Positions 37,857-45,243 of a DNA stretch of 64,000 nt are shown piece by piece. Origin of the DNA: Bacillota bacterium (lineage in GTDB: Bacteria > Bacillota_A > Clostridia > Lachnospirales > Lachnospiraceae); assembly GCA_023407175.1 (NCBI GenBank), contig JAEYMU010000006.1, positions 151,061 to 215,060 of the forward strand, read 5' to 3'. The first letter of the stretch is position 1, and the number at the start of each line of letters is the position of its first letter. The notes below the pieces were generated by a model that worked only from the letters and a program-made list of their open reading frames with translations, was not told the DNA's origin and did no database searches. A program made the translations under genes and the position numbers.

Positions 37857-39251
37857 ATGTGGATTGGTATTGATCCGGACAGCCGGCTTCCCTTAACAAG
37901 ACAGCTTTACCAGAAAATAAAAGAAATGATTTTGACCGGGACTCTGGCCCCGGGAGAAAGGCTTCCTTCCACCAGAGCCATGGCCGCAGAACTAAAGCTA
38001 TCCAGAAATACGGTCATGGAAGCATATAATCAATTGATTGCAGAGGGTTATCTTGAGGGCCGTCACGGCTCAGGCACCAATGTGACCTCCTGTCTGTCCC
38101 ACCCACTGAAGCCTCCTGATCACAAATCTGCTAAGCCGGTGCCGCATCAGCCTGAGGACAAGGAGCAATGGATCGATTTTCGTTCCGGAGTACCTGATTT
38201 GACCAATTTCCCCCGCAAAGAGTGGGGTAGACTGTACCAGGATATCTGCTCTGCTCTTCCGGCTTCCGCTCTTAGATACAACAGCCCGGCCGGTGTCTAT
38301 GAGCTGCGCAGTGCGCTCTCGGATTATCTGTATCGTACCCGTGGTATTAGCTGTAATCCCGGCAACATAATGATTGTCTCCGGCTCCACTCAGGGACTTT
38401 CCCTGGCCGCAGGCTTGCTGTGCCGGGAGAAGCAGGAGGTTATTGTAGAAGATCCGCTTCATTCGGGATTACTCAAGGTTATTACTTCACAGGGCTATTC
38501 TGTTATCAGTGTCCCTGTAGACGACAAGGGAATTCTCACCGACCTGCTTCCTTCCTCCGGTCATACCGCATTTCTTTATACAACGCCTTCCCATCAGTAC
38601 CCTATGGGCGGCATCCTCCCTCTTTCACGAAGAAGTGCCCTGATTCAATATGCACTTGAACACGATTGTTACATTATTGAAGATGACTATGACAGTGAAT
38701 TCCGTTATGAAGAGCAGCCGGTCAACTCTCTCTATGAATTAAATCCGGAGAAGGTCATCTACATAGGGTCCTTTAGCAAGATACTGGCCCCTGCCATTCG
38801 CCTTGGTTTTCTGCTGCTGCCGGATGACCTGATAGAAGGCTATAAAATCTTAAAGCAGTATTCCGATGTACATACCGAAGCAATCACCCAGTATGTACTG
38901 GCAAGGTTTATAGAAAGCGGCGGTCTGGAACGTCATATCTGGAAAATGAAAAAGCTATATAATAAGAAGCGGGAGTTTCTGCTGGAAGAGCTTGCCCGGC
39001 ATTTTAAAGGGAGCTATCATCTGTCCGGCCAGGCTGCCGGGCTGCATGTCGTAGTACATTTTCATAATATTGTATTTACAGATGAATTAATGACAAGGCT
39101 AAGAAATGCGCATATAAAAGTATACCCTGCGGCAAATTATTCAATTAACTACAGGGCAGAGCACCAGAATGAGATTATCATGGGATATGCTCATCTGACC
39201 ATCGGTCAAATTGCCGAAGGCATCCGGCTACTGAAAGAGGTGCTTGGATGA
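37857..39251 (+). CDS. MocR-type (GntR/aminotransferase) transcriptional regulator
   Basis: A 464-aa fusion. The N-terminal winged helix of the GntR family spans residues about 10-75 (LPLTRQLYQKIKEMILTGTLAPGERLPSTRAMAAELKLSRNTVMEAYNQLIAEGYLEGRHGSGTNV). After a linker comes a fold-type I aminotransferase-like domain with the PLP lysine K308 (YIGSFSKILAPAIRLGFLLLP) and the DDYDSEFRY motif. These proteins respond to PLP adducts of amines. It probably controls the divergent EamA exporter and itself. GAGAGG precedes the ATG. Confidence 0.93.
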   Translation: MWIGIDPDSRLPLTRQLYQKIKEMILTGTLAPGERLPSTRAMAAELKLSRNTVMEAYNQLIAEGYLEGRHGSGTNVTSCLSHPLKPPDHKSAKPVPHQPEDKEQWIDFRSGVPDLTNFPRKEWGRLYQDICSALPASALRYNSPAGVYELRSALSDYLYRTRGISCNPGNIMIVSGSTQGLSLAAGLLCREKQEVIVEDPLHSGLLKVITSQGYSVISVPVDDKGILTDLLPSSGHTAFLYTTPSHQYPMGGILPLSRRSALIQYALEHDCYIIEDDYDSEFRYEEQPVNSLYELNPEKVIYIGSFSKILAPAIRLGFLLLPDDLIEGYKILKQYSDVHTEAITQYVLARFIESGGLERHIWKMKKLYNKKREFLLEELARHFKGSYHLSGQAAGLHVVVHFHNIVFTDELMTRLRNAHIKVYPAANYSINYRAEHQNEIIMGYAHLTIGQIAEGIRLLKEVLG

Positions 39252-39299
39252 TCCGGCCTCCATTCTATTATCTCCATTCTGTATTCTACATTTTATGAC

Positions 39300-39326
39300 A
39301 CCTAATAATATATTTTGCATAGAATA
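39300..39326 (+). promoter_or_regulatory. sigma-K-like sporulation promoter
   Basis: AC (39300-39301), a 16-bp gap and CATAGAATA (39318-39326), an exact match to CATANNNTA, 45 bp before a 16-codon Cys/Arg ORF. Confidence 0.5.
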
Positions 39327-39371
39327 ATTTTAGGAAACTAGTTTTCCAATATGAGAAAAGGAGTTGTTTCT

Positions 39372-39422
39372 ATGTGTTGTGGTTGTCGTAGAAGGCGCAG
39401 ACGTAGACGCTGCTTTTGCTAA
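39372..39422 (+). CDS. 16-residue Cys/Arg-rich peptide
   Basis: ATG at 39372 follows AAAAGGAG with an eight-base spacer and encodes MCCGCRRRRRRRRCFC: three cysteines, a run of eight arginines and two more cysteines. A sigma-K-like promoter lies just upstream and a perfect 13-bp hairpin downstream, so the unit looks like a complete stand-alone gene. The composition (disulfide ends, polycationic core) suggests a spore-coat cross-linking or nucleic-acid/polyanion-binding peptide; that is inference. No known family is recognised. Confidence 0.55.
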   Translation: MCCGCRRRRRRRRCFC

Positions 39423-39460
39423 GCAGTATTCTCTGCCTGATTTAATTTTCCAGCATTAAG

Positions 39461-39500
39461 ATTGCCGCAGCACGAATTCTATTATTTGTGCTGCGGCAAT
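39461..39500. terminator. strong 13-bp hairpin between convergent genes
   Basis: ATTGCCGCAGCAC (39461-39473) pairs perfectly with GTGCTGCGGCAAT (39488-39500). No U-run follows, so termination is likely but not certain. Confidence 0.6.
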
Positions 39501-39543
39501 CCTGCTGCAAAAGCCGATATAATATGCTGCAAAAAATAAATTT

Positions 39544-39900
39544 CTATTCGCCGCATTCCCCGTGATGCGCATGCTCATGACAAATGGAGTCGGAGGACTC
39601 GAGCTCACCCTTCAGATATCGTATAACTGCATCCTCTGCCTCTCCGCTTGCTCCGGTAATTACCTCAATACCCCGCTCATTGAAAATATCTTTGGCCCCG
39701 GTGCCCATACCGCCGGATATGATTGTACTCACACCCATATCACCAAGAAAATTCGGCAGAAAGCCGGGCTTGTGTCCCGGATTGGGAATAGAGGCTCCCG
39801 CCACAATTTTTCCGTTTTCAGCATCATAGATGTTGAAATTCTCACAATGGCCAAAATGGCCTGTTACCAATTTCCCTTCGCTGGCTACTGCTATTTTCAT
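39544..39900 (-). CDS. NifX/NifB-associated (Fe-Mo cofactor-like) protein
   Basis: A 118-aa protein of the dinitrogenase iron-molybdenum cofactor family: MKIAVASEGKLVTGHFGHCENFNIYDAENG, GVSTIISGGMGTGAKDIFNERGIEVITGASGEAEDAVIRYLKG, and a metal-binding-looking tail CHEHAHHGECGE. Members outside nitrogenase clusters are small iron-sulfur or metal-cluster carriers of unclear purpose. The DUF134 regulator upstream on the same strand is a common neighbour. A 130-bp gap between them holds no clear gene. Confidence 0.88.
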   Translation of the reverse strand: MKIAVASEGKLVTGHFGHCENFNIYDAENGKIVAGASIPNPGHKPGFLPNFLGDMGVSTIISGGMGTGAKDIFNERGIEVITGASGEAEDAVIRYLKGELESSDSICHEHAHHGECGE

Positions 39901-40031
39901 ATTCTTTCCTCCAATTCTTTATTAAATATCCACTATGCCACCTGCTGCCAAAATACTCTATTTGCCTGCCCAGTATCTCCTTTAGCTGGCGATAGGCCTT
40001 CCGCTCGTACAATGCGCCAATGCTTTAATAA

Positions 40032-40403
40032 TCATCTCTCATCTTCCTCGTCCATTCTTTGGCAAAGATGTCTCCGGCATCTGCTGCCTCCGCAATATTC
40101 ACCGCCGCCGTCACAAAGCCTGTATTCGCCGCCCTCAATCCAAAGCACCTTTCCATTTACCAGGGACTGTGCCAGCTTATTACGCGCGCTGTTATACATA
40201 GCCTGCACTGTGGTACGGGCGATATTCATCTGGACTGCGCATTCCTCCTGCGTAAGTCCTTCCAGATCAATCAGCCGAATTGACTCATATTCATCCACTG
40301 TCATGACAACATAATTGTCCGAATCCGCAGGCTGGTTTAATGGCCCAAACCGATTGCTTTCGGGCAGACAGCATACTTTTCTCCATTTTCTCGGTCTTGG
40401 CAT
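40032..40403 (-). CDS. DUF134 family DNA-binding protein
   Basis: A 123-aa protein opening [21 protein letters not shown] and containing a sigma-70 region 4-like helix-turn-helix ([40 protein letters not shown]). The tail is Cys/His/Glu-rich ([14 protein letters not shown]), compatible with metal binding. The start is at 40403 behind AAAGGA; 17 upstream in-frame codons are unlikely to be used. Probably a metal- or cluster-responsive regulator of itself and the NifX-like gene. Near-palindromic TGACATATG repeats lie in its promoter. Confidence 0.87.
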   Translation of the reverse strand: MPRPRKWRKVCCLPESNRFGPLNQPADSDNYVVMTVDEYESIRLIDLEGLTQEECAVQMNIARTTVQAMYNSARNKLAQSLVNGKVLWIEGGEYRLCDGGGEYCGGSRCRRHLCQRMDEEDER

Positions 40404-40482
40404 ATTTTTTCCTTTCACTGATCGATACAGATATCCATGTCTCCATACCGGCATAGAGATACCTTTATCTGGTTATCGACAT

Positions 40483-40530
40483 ATGTCATCTATAAATATA
40501 TTATAGCCCATTTGTGGCATATGTCAATAA
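40483..40530 (-). promoter_or_regulatory. repeated TGACATATG boxes upstream of the DUF134 gene
   Basis: CGACATATGTCA (about 40484-40495) and GGCATATGTCAA (about 40516-40527) flank an AT-rich TATAAAT/TATTATA stretch, giving two similar half-palindromic boxes around a probable -10 region. Candidate operator for the DUF134 protein. Confidence 0.4.
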
Positions 40531-40604
40531 TCAATTCTTATTCAACCTTAAATGGTTTTGACGCTCTATATTTCCGTTTTCTCTATTGGTGTCTTTGTCT
40601 TGAA

Positions 40605-40633
40605 TTGACGTTTTTGAAAGACTGTGGTATAAT
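40605..40633 (+). promoter_or_regulatory. sigma-A promoter
   Basis: TTGACG (40605-40610), a 17-bp spacer and a perfect TATAAT (40628-40633), giving an 80-nt leader before the EamA-like gene. Confidence 0.85.
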
Positions 40634-40669
40634 TTTCAAAAATTCAATGATAATTTCGGGTGAACACCT

Positions 40670-40708
40670 ACCGCAAATAAGGTTTTTCTTGTTTGCGGTT
40701 TAATTTTT
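40670..40708 (+). terminator. leader hairpin, possible attenuator
   Basis: ACCGCAAA (40670-40677) pairs with TTTGCGGT (40692-40699) and is followed by TTAATTTTT, inside the leader of the transporter gene. A smaller GGGTGAACACC hairpin precedes it. It could be the expression platform of an unrecognised regulatory RNA. Confidence 0.45.
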
Positions 40709-40721
40709 GGGGAGGGAAAAT

Positions 40722-41147
40722 ATGTGGTACTTGATTTGGCCAATCTTACTTGTCATAGGCGCAAATACTTTTTATAATATCAGCACAAAATCAACCCCGG
40801 ACGGGATTAATGCATTTGCTTCATTATCTATAACCTATTTAGTAGCAGCTGTTCTATCTGTAATCATGTTCTTTGTTACCGGAAATCAAAAAAATCTAAT
40901 TGCAGAAATAACCAAAACGAACTGGACTTCCTTCGTATTGGGAATCGCTGTTGTAACGCTTGAGTTTGGCTATATCAGCATATATCGCGCCGGATGGAAA
41001 ATAAGCATAGCTTCTTTAGTTGCCAATATAGGCCTTGCTTGTGTGCTGTTGATTTTAGGCCTGCTATTATACAAGGAAGCCCTGTCGTTACGTCAGGTAG
41101 TGGGAATGATTGTGTGTTTAATAGGTTTATTTTTGATAAGCAAGTAA
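40722..41147 (+). CDS. single-repeat EamA-like (4-5 TM) transporter
   Basis: A 141-aa hydrophobic protein with about five helices: MWYLIWPILLVIGANTFYNISTK, FASLSITYLVAAVLSVIMFFV, FVLGIAVVTLEFGYISIYRAG, SIASLVANIGLACVLLILGLLLYKEALSLRQVVGMIVCLIGLFLISK. The last segment carries the EamA C-terminal motif. Half the length of a normal DMT transporter, so it would need to dimerise. The start is the ATG at 40722 behind GGGGAGGGAAAAT; a TTG 15 bases earlier is less likely. Substrate unknown. Confidence 0.8.
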   Translation: MWYLIWPILLVIGANTFYNISTKSTPDGINAFASLSITYLVAAVLSVIMFFVTGNQKNLIAEITKTNWTSFVLGIAVVTLEFGYISIYRAGWKISIASLVANIGLACVLLILGLLLYKEALSLRQVVGMIVCLIGLFLISK

Positions 41148-41211
41148 TGCAGCTTACCATGTCTGATAATGTATATGTATGTTGATAAATTGATATGGAA
41201 CCACAGGCAAC

Positions 41212-41240
41212 AAAAAAGGCACCCTTACGGATGCCTTTTT
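41212..41240. terminator. bidirectional terminator
   Basis: AAAAAAGGCA (41212-41221) pairs with TGCCTTTTT (41232-41240). It ends the EamA-like gene just before the prophage boundary. Confidence 0.8.
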
Positions 41241-41288
41241 CATTTCTCTTCAAATCCCTCAAGCCCTAATTTCCTAACCTTTTTTATA

Positions 41289-41331
41289 AGCTGCCAACGG
41301 GAATCGAACCCGTGACCTCCACCTTACCAAG
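41289..41331 (-). repeat. 3' half of tRNA-Thr(GGT): probable prophage attachment scar
   Basis: On the minus strand the sequence reads TTGGTAA (anticodon loop, anticodon GGT), GGTGG (3' anticodon stem), AGGTC, ACGGG-TTCGATT-CCCGT (T-arm) and TGGCAGC with a T discriminator. The 5' half is absent: what precedes it (CCCGCTGTC) cannot pair with GGTGG. This is what remains when a phage integrates in a tRNA and carries its own 3' end to the other side. The intact tRNA-Thr should sit beyond 64000. Confidence 0.75.
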
Positions 41332-41398
41332 ACAGCGGGTAGCCTGTTCAGCCTACTACATATGACTACAAACCCAGTAAAATCAATACTTTTTATAA

Positions 41399-41451
41399 AT
41401 GGCATTTTTCTAAAAATCTAATTCAGACAATAATTTCATAGAAAAAGCCAT
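41399..41451. repeat. inverted repeat near the attachment scar
   Basis: ATGGCATTTTTCTA (41399-41412) is nearly complementary to TAGAAAAAGCCAT (41439-41451). It lies within the prophage end and could be a terminator or an integrase arm-type region. Confidence 0.4.
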
Positions 41452-41553
41452 AGAAGGAGTTTGATCTGAACTGGCACCCTAATAAAATTTTTACTGTTTA
41501 TCCTTTACAATTAATCCATAATATGGTAATATAATATTGTTCAAATGTAAAGA

Positions 41554-41595
41554 GCCCTGCACATCTCTGGGGATATTGGTGTGTAGGGCATCTTT
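41554..41595 (+). terminator. hairpin with T-run in the leader of the BIG2 gene
   Basis: GCCCTGCACA pairs with TGTGTAGGGC (41554-41589) followed by TTTTT. A TTTACA-N17-TAATAT promoter lies just upstream (about 41510-41540), so the unit could make a short RNA of about 60 nt or attenuate the BIG2 gene 70 bp downstream. Confidence 0.5.
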
Positions 41596-41665
41596 TTATT
41601 TACAAATCACGACAAATACATTACTATATAATGGTAAATATTAGTATATACATAGGAGGGATTAC

Positions 41666-42409
41666 ATGAAAAAGTTTTTATCATTACTATTAATGCTTGT
41701 TCTATGCTTATCATTGGCAGCGCCCGGTATTTCATATGCCGCAACAATCAAACTTACCAAATCAAAACTGGAGCTCAACGTTGGAGATACATACACTTTA
41801 AAGCTTTCGGGAGCATCTGGTACTGTCAAATGGTCAAGTGATAAGAAAACAGTTGCCACCGTATCAAGCAAAGGGAAGATAACTGCTAAGTCGACGGGGA
41901 AAGCTACTATTTCAGCTACTTATAAAAATAAGAAATATAAATGCACGGTAACTATAGTAGATAAGGTGGTTACTGTTACCGTTACAAATCTATTGAGCAG
42001 TGATGAAATTTCGGAATTCTTAGGAGAGATTGATTTCCAGGATGTGACTGTTAACGATGATTACACGACGACATATGTAATGACAAAATCACAGCAGGTA
42101 GCTATCCTTGACTTTCTTAATAAGTACATTATTAATGAGTTAACTAATTTAAATTATGAAGAAATTCCTGAATATTATAAATCCATAACAGCCAATAAAG
42201 ATTTGACCGAATTTAATGCTCTGGTCGATAAAGATGCGTATATGAATGGAAGGGATAGCGACTGGGCATTGATTGGTTTAGTTATATTGAGCGGAGGATA
42301 TCAGCAGTTTTCAGGCGTAAAAGATGAAGATATTAAATATTTAATTCATATCATAGATGATTCCACGAAAGAAGAAATAGACGTTCTTGACTCTGATTCA
42401 TTAAAATAA
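41666..42409 (+). CDS. secreted Ig-like (BIG2) protein, prophage cargo
   Basis: A 247-aa exported protein on the strand opposite to the phage late genes. The signal peptide is MKKFLSLLLMLVLCLSLAAPGISYA. Residues 27-98 are a clean BIG2 domain (IKLTKSKLELNVGDTYTLKLSGASGTVKWSSDKKTVATVSSKGKITAKSTGKATISATYKNKKYKCTVTIV). The C-terminal 140 residues are an acidic domain of unknown type, without sorting signal. AGGAGGG precedes the ATG and a strong terminator follows. Likely expressed in the lysogen; possible roles are surface modification or adhesion. It resembles the host gene at 8803 only in its Ig-like domain. Confidence 0.8.
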   Translation: MKKFLSLLLMLVLCLSLAAPGISYAATIKLTKSKLELNVGDTYTLKLSGASGTVKWSSDKKTVATVSSKGKITAKSTGKATISATYKNKKYKCTVTIVDKVVTVTVTNLLSSDEISEFLGEIDFQDVTVNDDYTTTYVMTKSQQVAILDFLNKYIINELTNLNYEEIPEYYKSITANKDLTEFNALVDKDAYMNGRDSDWALIGLVILSGGYQQFSGVKDEDIKYLIHIIDDSTKEEIDVLDSDSLK

Positions 42410-42415
42410 CAACCC

Positions 42416-42448
42416 CCCCGGCCAGAGCTGTCTACTGGCCGGGGTTTT
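42416..42448 (+). terminator. strong intrinsic terminator
   Basis: CCCCGGCCAG pairs with CTGGCCGGGG (stem ends at about 42443) followed by TTTTC; ends the BIG2 gene. Confidence 0.85.
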
Positions 42449-42584
42449 CACTTGCCGATACCGGAAAAGTTTCGACGTCGAAACTCAAATCACTTGCGCC
42501 TCCGCCACTTTTATATAGATAGTACATTGATATAGTCTTAATAATCTCCAATACAGGTATGTGTCTCTTAATTTGCAAAAAACA

Positions 42585-42608
42585 ATCGCGGTCAAGATTG
42601 ACCGCGAT
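42585..42608 (-). terminator. intrinsic terminator of the GAF-like/50-aa unit
   Basis: ATCGCGGTCAA (42585-42595) pairs with TTGACCGCGAT (42598-42608); the minus strand continues into T6. It lies 26 bp after the 50-aa gene. Confidence 0.85.
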
Positions 42609-42633
42609 ATATGCGTTTTAATACCGTTTATTA

Positions 42634-42786
42634 TTAATACTGCGGTATTCTTTGAGTTTTTAACAAGTCAATAGGCTTCTTGGGGGACGGATTAATATAT
42701 GCCTCTTTTCCCCAAGCAGATAATATTTGCTTTTTAGTATCCTTATCTACAGATTGCGATGCTTTTTTTACTAATACTGTTTTCAT
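42634..42786 (-). CDS. 50-residue basic peptide coupled to the GAF-like membrane protein
   Basis: ATG at 42786 follows AAAGGAGGAATATT and overlaps the upstream gene's stop as ATGA. The product starts MKTVLVKKASQSVDKDTKKQ, contains LSAWGKEAYINPSPKKPIDL and ends RIPQY. It is Lys-rich, soluble and without Cys or transmembrane segment. Overlap, strong ribosome site and an adjacent terminator show that it is a real gene translated with its partner. No family is recognised; a partner, inhibitor or signal-peptide role is possible. Confidence 0.7.
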   Translation of the reverse strand: MKTVLVKKASQSVDKDTKKQILSAWGKEAYINPSPKKPIDLLKTQRIPQY

Positions 42787-43577
42787 AATATTCCTCCTTT
42801 GGGTTTAAATATATCTGGAACATATTCAAACAAAGACTGCGTGAACGTTGTAAATGAACTTTTGAATACAGTCTCATTTTCCCTATTAATTGAAATTTCG
42901 CGTTTACTATCAAATGACATAACGGAGATAATTTCTCCGTTTGAATTAAATATCGGACAGCACAAACAAAATCTTAAGTCATGAGTTTTATTTATCTGAT
43001 AATTTGTCAAATTATAAGATGTGCTATTTGTATTTTCTAGGTCTGGATCATATATCATTGATCTTTTATTATATGATTCCCCAACTAGCCCTTGAGGATT
43101 CGGATATACTTCAAATTTCAAATTGTCAGTAATTCCAGAATTAGCCAATAAATCAATATTTCTTATAAAATATTCAATTTTTTCATTTTTATTGAAGAAC
43201 ATCTTTATCTTTTTTACAAGTGTATTTTTAGGAACAAATATGCGGATGTCTAAGTCTATATTTTTAATACCAGCAGCTCTTTCCAATGCACTTAGGAAGA
43301 TTCCCTTATTAAACCCCAACATTTTATTTCTTTGATCGCGATAGTAATTTTTATCAAATTCTATCCGTATGATATTATATGTTAATAAGATAAAAGTTAA
43401 CACAATGCTAAGCACTAGAAATTTATCTTTCAAATCATCAATATCCATGCTGGTACCAATATATCCCTTAGCTTGCAAATCATCTAGTATATTATTTGAT
43501 TTGCTAAGATATGTTAAAAAAGCTGGTATGAATGAAAATACAACATTTTTTACTACTATAGCTTTTTTACTTTTCAT
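42783..43577 (-). CDS. two-TM membrane protein with GAF-like sensor domain, prophage cargo
   Basis: A 264-aa protein with hydrophobic helices at about 9-26 and 50-68, then a cytoplasmic domain. The segment from about 100 to 255 has GAF-like order: an N-terminal helix, the centre GLVGESYNKRSMIYDP, and RFCLCCPIFNSNGEIISVMSFDSKREI, which matches the closing strands of GAF domains (CVPI ... G..IGVL.i.s). It has its own promoter (43615-43643), is more AT-rich than the phage structural genes and is coupled to a 50-aa peptide. This suggests a lysogen-expressed sensor or an abortive-infection-type effector; function is unproven. Confidence 0.65.
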   Translation of the reverse strand: MKSKKAIVVKNVVFSFIPAFLTYLSKSNNILDDLQAKGYIGTSMDIDDLKDKFLVLSIVLTFILLTYNIIRIEFDKNYYRDQRNKMLGFNKGIFLSALERAAGIKNIDLDIRIFVPKNTLVKKIKMFFNKNEKIEYFIRNIDLLANSGITDNLKFEVYPNPQGLVGESYNKRSMIYDPDLENTNSTSYNLTNYQINKTHDLRFCLCCPIFNSNGEIISVMSFDSKREISINRENETVFKSSFTTFTQSLFEYVPDIFKPKGGIL

Positions 43578-43614
43578 TTGTACACCCTATTATTATTTGT
43601 ATGTTTATATATAT

Positions 43615-43643
43615 ATTGTATTTATTTATTTACATTTTGTCAA
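43615..43643 (-). promoter_or_regulatory. strong sigma-A promoter of the cargo unit
   Basis: TTGACA (43643-43638), a 17-bp spacer and TACAAT (43620-43615), 30 bp upstream of the GAF-like gene. It allows expression independent of the phage late operon. Confidence 0.85.
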
Positions 43644-43890
43644 TTATATGTTGATAAATTCATTTAAATTTTTCCAATTATATGTATTCAGCATTGTAAT
43701 ATGTCCCGACAATTTGTTATACTACAGTTTAAAAGACATCTGGCTGCAACCGAATGCCATTAAAGAGTAGTACATAAGATCAGCAAAAATCAGCCACCGA
43801 GCTATGACACTCGGCGGCTGTAATATAATTTTTCATATTGCCACAATATCACTTTCAACTGTGATATGTGTGCCGCCTTTACGCTGCCTT
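43644..43890. other. intergenic region between cargo and lysis genes
   Basis: AT-rich. It contains the terminator of the amidase gene at 43791-43820 and a second hairpin at about 43850-43878 (CACAATATCAC/GTGATATGTG). No gene was found. Confidence 0.5.
43791..43820 (-). terminator. terminator of the lysis cassette
   Basis: CAGCCACCGAG pairs with CTCGGCGGCTG, followed by U5 on the minus strand, about 70 bp after the amidase stop. Confidence 0.8.
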
Positions 43891-44790
43891 TTACTTTATC
43901 CTTTCCGCTGCTAAAGCCTCCCTGGTAGCTTTCCCTATTCTGGTACCGTCATCTGCCATATCCTTACCCCAGCCCAACTGATCCCAATAAACCAGAACTG
44001 CAATACGCATCTTTGGTCCGTAAATACCATCTACTGTAAGCTTAGGCAACCACGACGGGATAACTGCGTTAAGCTTCTCCTGCGCCCATTTAATATCCTG
44101 CTTTGCGGATGTGGGGGTAATCGTCTTGGTTGGCGTGTAGGATTCTGCTATGTACTTAACACCGGTGTATTCACATATCCCTTTGGCGATCTCCTGGGCG
44201 CTTTCCAGCCAGAATGCTTCATTGGCCATCATATTAATTGCCTCATGCTCATTTGTCATGAAGGCAAGTTCACACAGGATGGAAGCTTTGGTGTCCATGG
44301 CGTTGCAGTTACACATTGCCAGGGACTGCTTACTAACTCCCCGGTTGGTCTGCTTACTGCCCCCAGACAGGTGTTTGAGTACAATCTGCGCCAGCTTCTC
44401 GGACTGACCCGCATATTTATCGTGGATATAGATACCTACTCCCTGGGCGCTATTAAAGCTCTGTCCGTCCCCGTAAGCATTGAAGTGTATAGAAATGCTG
44501 TAATCGCAGTTAGCTTTTGCTATGGCTGCCTGGCGAGCCGATAATGCCGTATCCGGATCATTTGTTGGATCAGCATCATCAAAGCCCGTCTGCAGAGTAT
44601 CAAATCCGCAGCGCTTAAGTTCCTGGATCAGCACGGCAGCTACTCCGACATTCGCATAATGCTCCCGGTACTGCTCGCCTTTTTTGATACTGATATTTCC
44701 GTTTTTAATATCTTCCAGCATGGGCGGGGTGCGCTTGCCTGCTGTGTCTGTGCCATGACCTGCATCTACTGCTATTTTGATTTTACTCAT
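43891..44790 (-). CDS. phage endolysin: N-acetylmuramoyl-L-alanine amidase
   Basis: A 299-aa endolysin. Residues 1-180 are an Amidase_3 zinc domain: IAVDAGHGTDT with the first His, the Glu in EHYANVGVAAVL, SISIHFNAYG with the second His and CELAFMTNEHEA with the catalytic Glu. The C-terminal part (IKWAQEKLNAVIPSWLPKLTVDGIYGPKMRIAVLVYWDQLGW) resembles a peptidoglycan-binding repeat. The start is at 44790 behind GAAGGAGGGTGATACGG, overlapping the holin stop by eight bases; a 35-codon upstream extension lies within the holin gene. It cleaves the wall after the holin opens the membrane. Confidence 0.93.
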   Translation of the reverse strand: MSKIKIAVDAGHGTDTAGKRTPPMLEDIKNGNISIKKGEQYREHYANVGVAAVLIQELKRCGFDTLQTGFDDADPTNDPDTALSARQAAIAKANCDYSISIHFNAYGDGQSFNSAQGVGIYIHDKYAGQSEKLAQIVLKHLSGGSKQTNRGVSKQSLAMCNCNAMDTKASILCELAFMTNEHEAINMMANEAFWLESAQEIAKGICEYTGVKYIAESYTPTKTITPTSAKQDIKWAQEKLNAVIPSWLPKLTVDGIYGPKMRIAVLVYWDQLGWGKDMADDGTRIGKATREALAAERIK

Positions 44791-45214
44791 CCGTATCACC
44801 CTCCTTCTGCTTAAGTACTTCAATAGCCCTTGTAATAACCTTTGGTATCGGTATCCCCATAATGCCGGCATTTTCAACAATGGATATAAGTTCATTTACA
44901 ATAAATGCGATGATGACCGCAGATCGGATATAGCCGGTACCAAGAGTAACATCAAGCCTGCAGGCCACCCAGACAATTAAAAGCGATCCTCCTTTACGGC
45001 ACAGGCCTTTCCACATGGACACACTGTTGACAGCTCCTGAAGAAGATTTATTACTGCGCTTCCATATGGCAGCAATTAGGAACCCCATAAGAATATCAAC
45101 TCCCATAAGGCTCACTAATGTTGTCATATCGCTTGTCCACCCTCCCAGCTGCTGTGTTATGAAACTTCCTATTGCTCCAAAAATACTGATAAAAACAATC
45201 TTGAATTTTTCCAT
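44783..45214 (-). CDS. phage holin (TcdE/toxin-secretion family)
   Basis: A 143-aa holin. Three hydrophobic stretches are visible (FVSIFGAIGSFITQQLG, VSLMGVDILMGFLIAAIW, and IAFIVNELISIVENAGIMG) separated by charged loops, with the Holin_4 motif DILMGFLIAAIWKRSNKSSSGAVNSVSMWKGLCRKGG. The highly charged tail KQKEGDTDE is typical. Directly upstream of and overlapping the amidase. Confidence 0.92.
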   Translation of the reverse strand: MEKFKIVFISIFGAIGSFITQQLGGWTSDMTTLVSLMGVDILMGFLIAAIWKRSNKSSSGAVNSVSMWKGLCRKGGSLLIVWVACRLDVTLGTGYIRSAVIIAFIVNELISIVENAGIMGIPIPKVITRAIEVLKQKEGDTDE

Positions 45215-45243
45215 TCATATACCTTCTTTCTTCTTATATAAAA

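Noticed and set aside
39901..40031. A 17-codon frame overlapping the DUF134 stop (ATGA)
   Set aside because: Too short, weak composition and no terminator or conservation hint; kept only as an intergenic gap.
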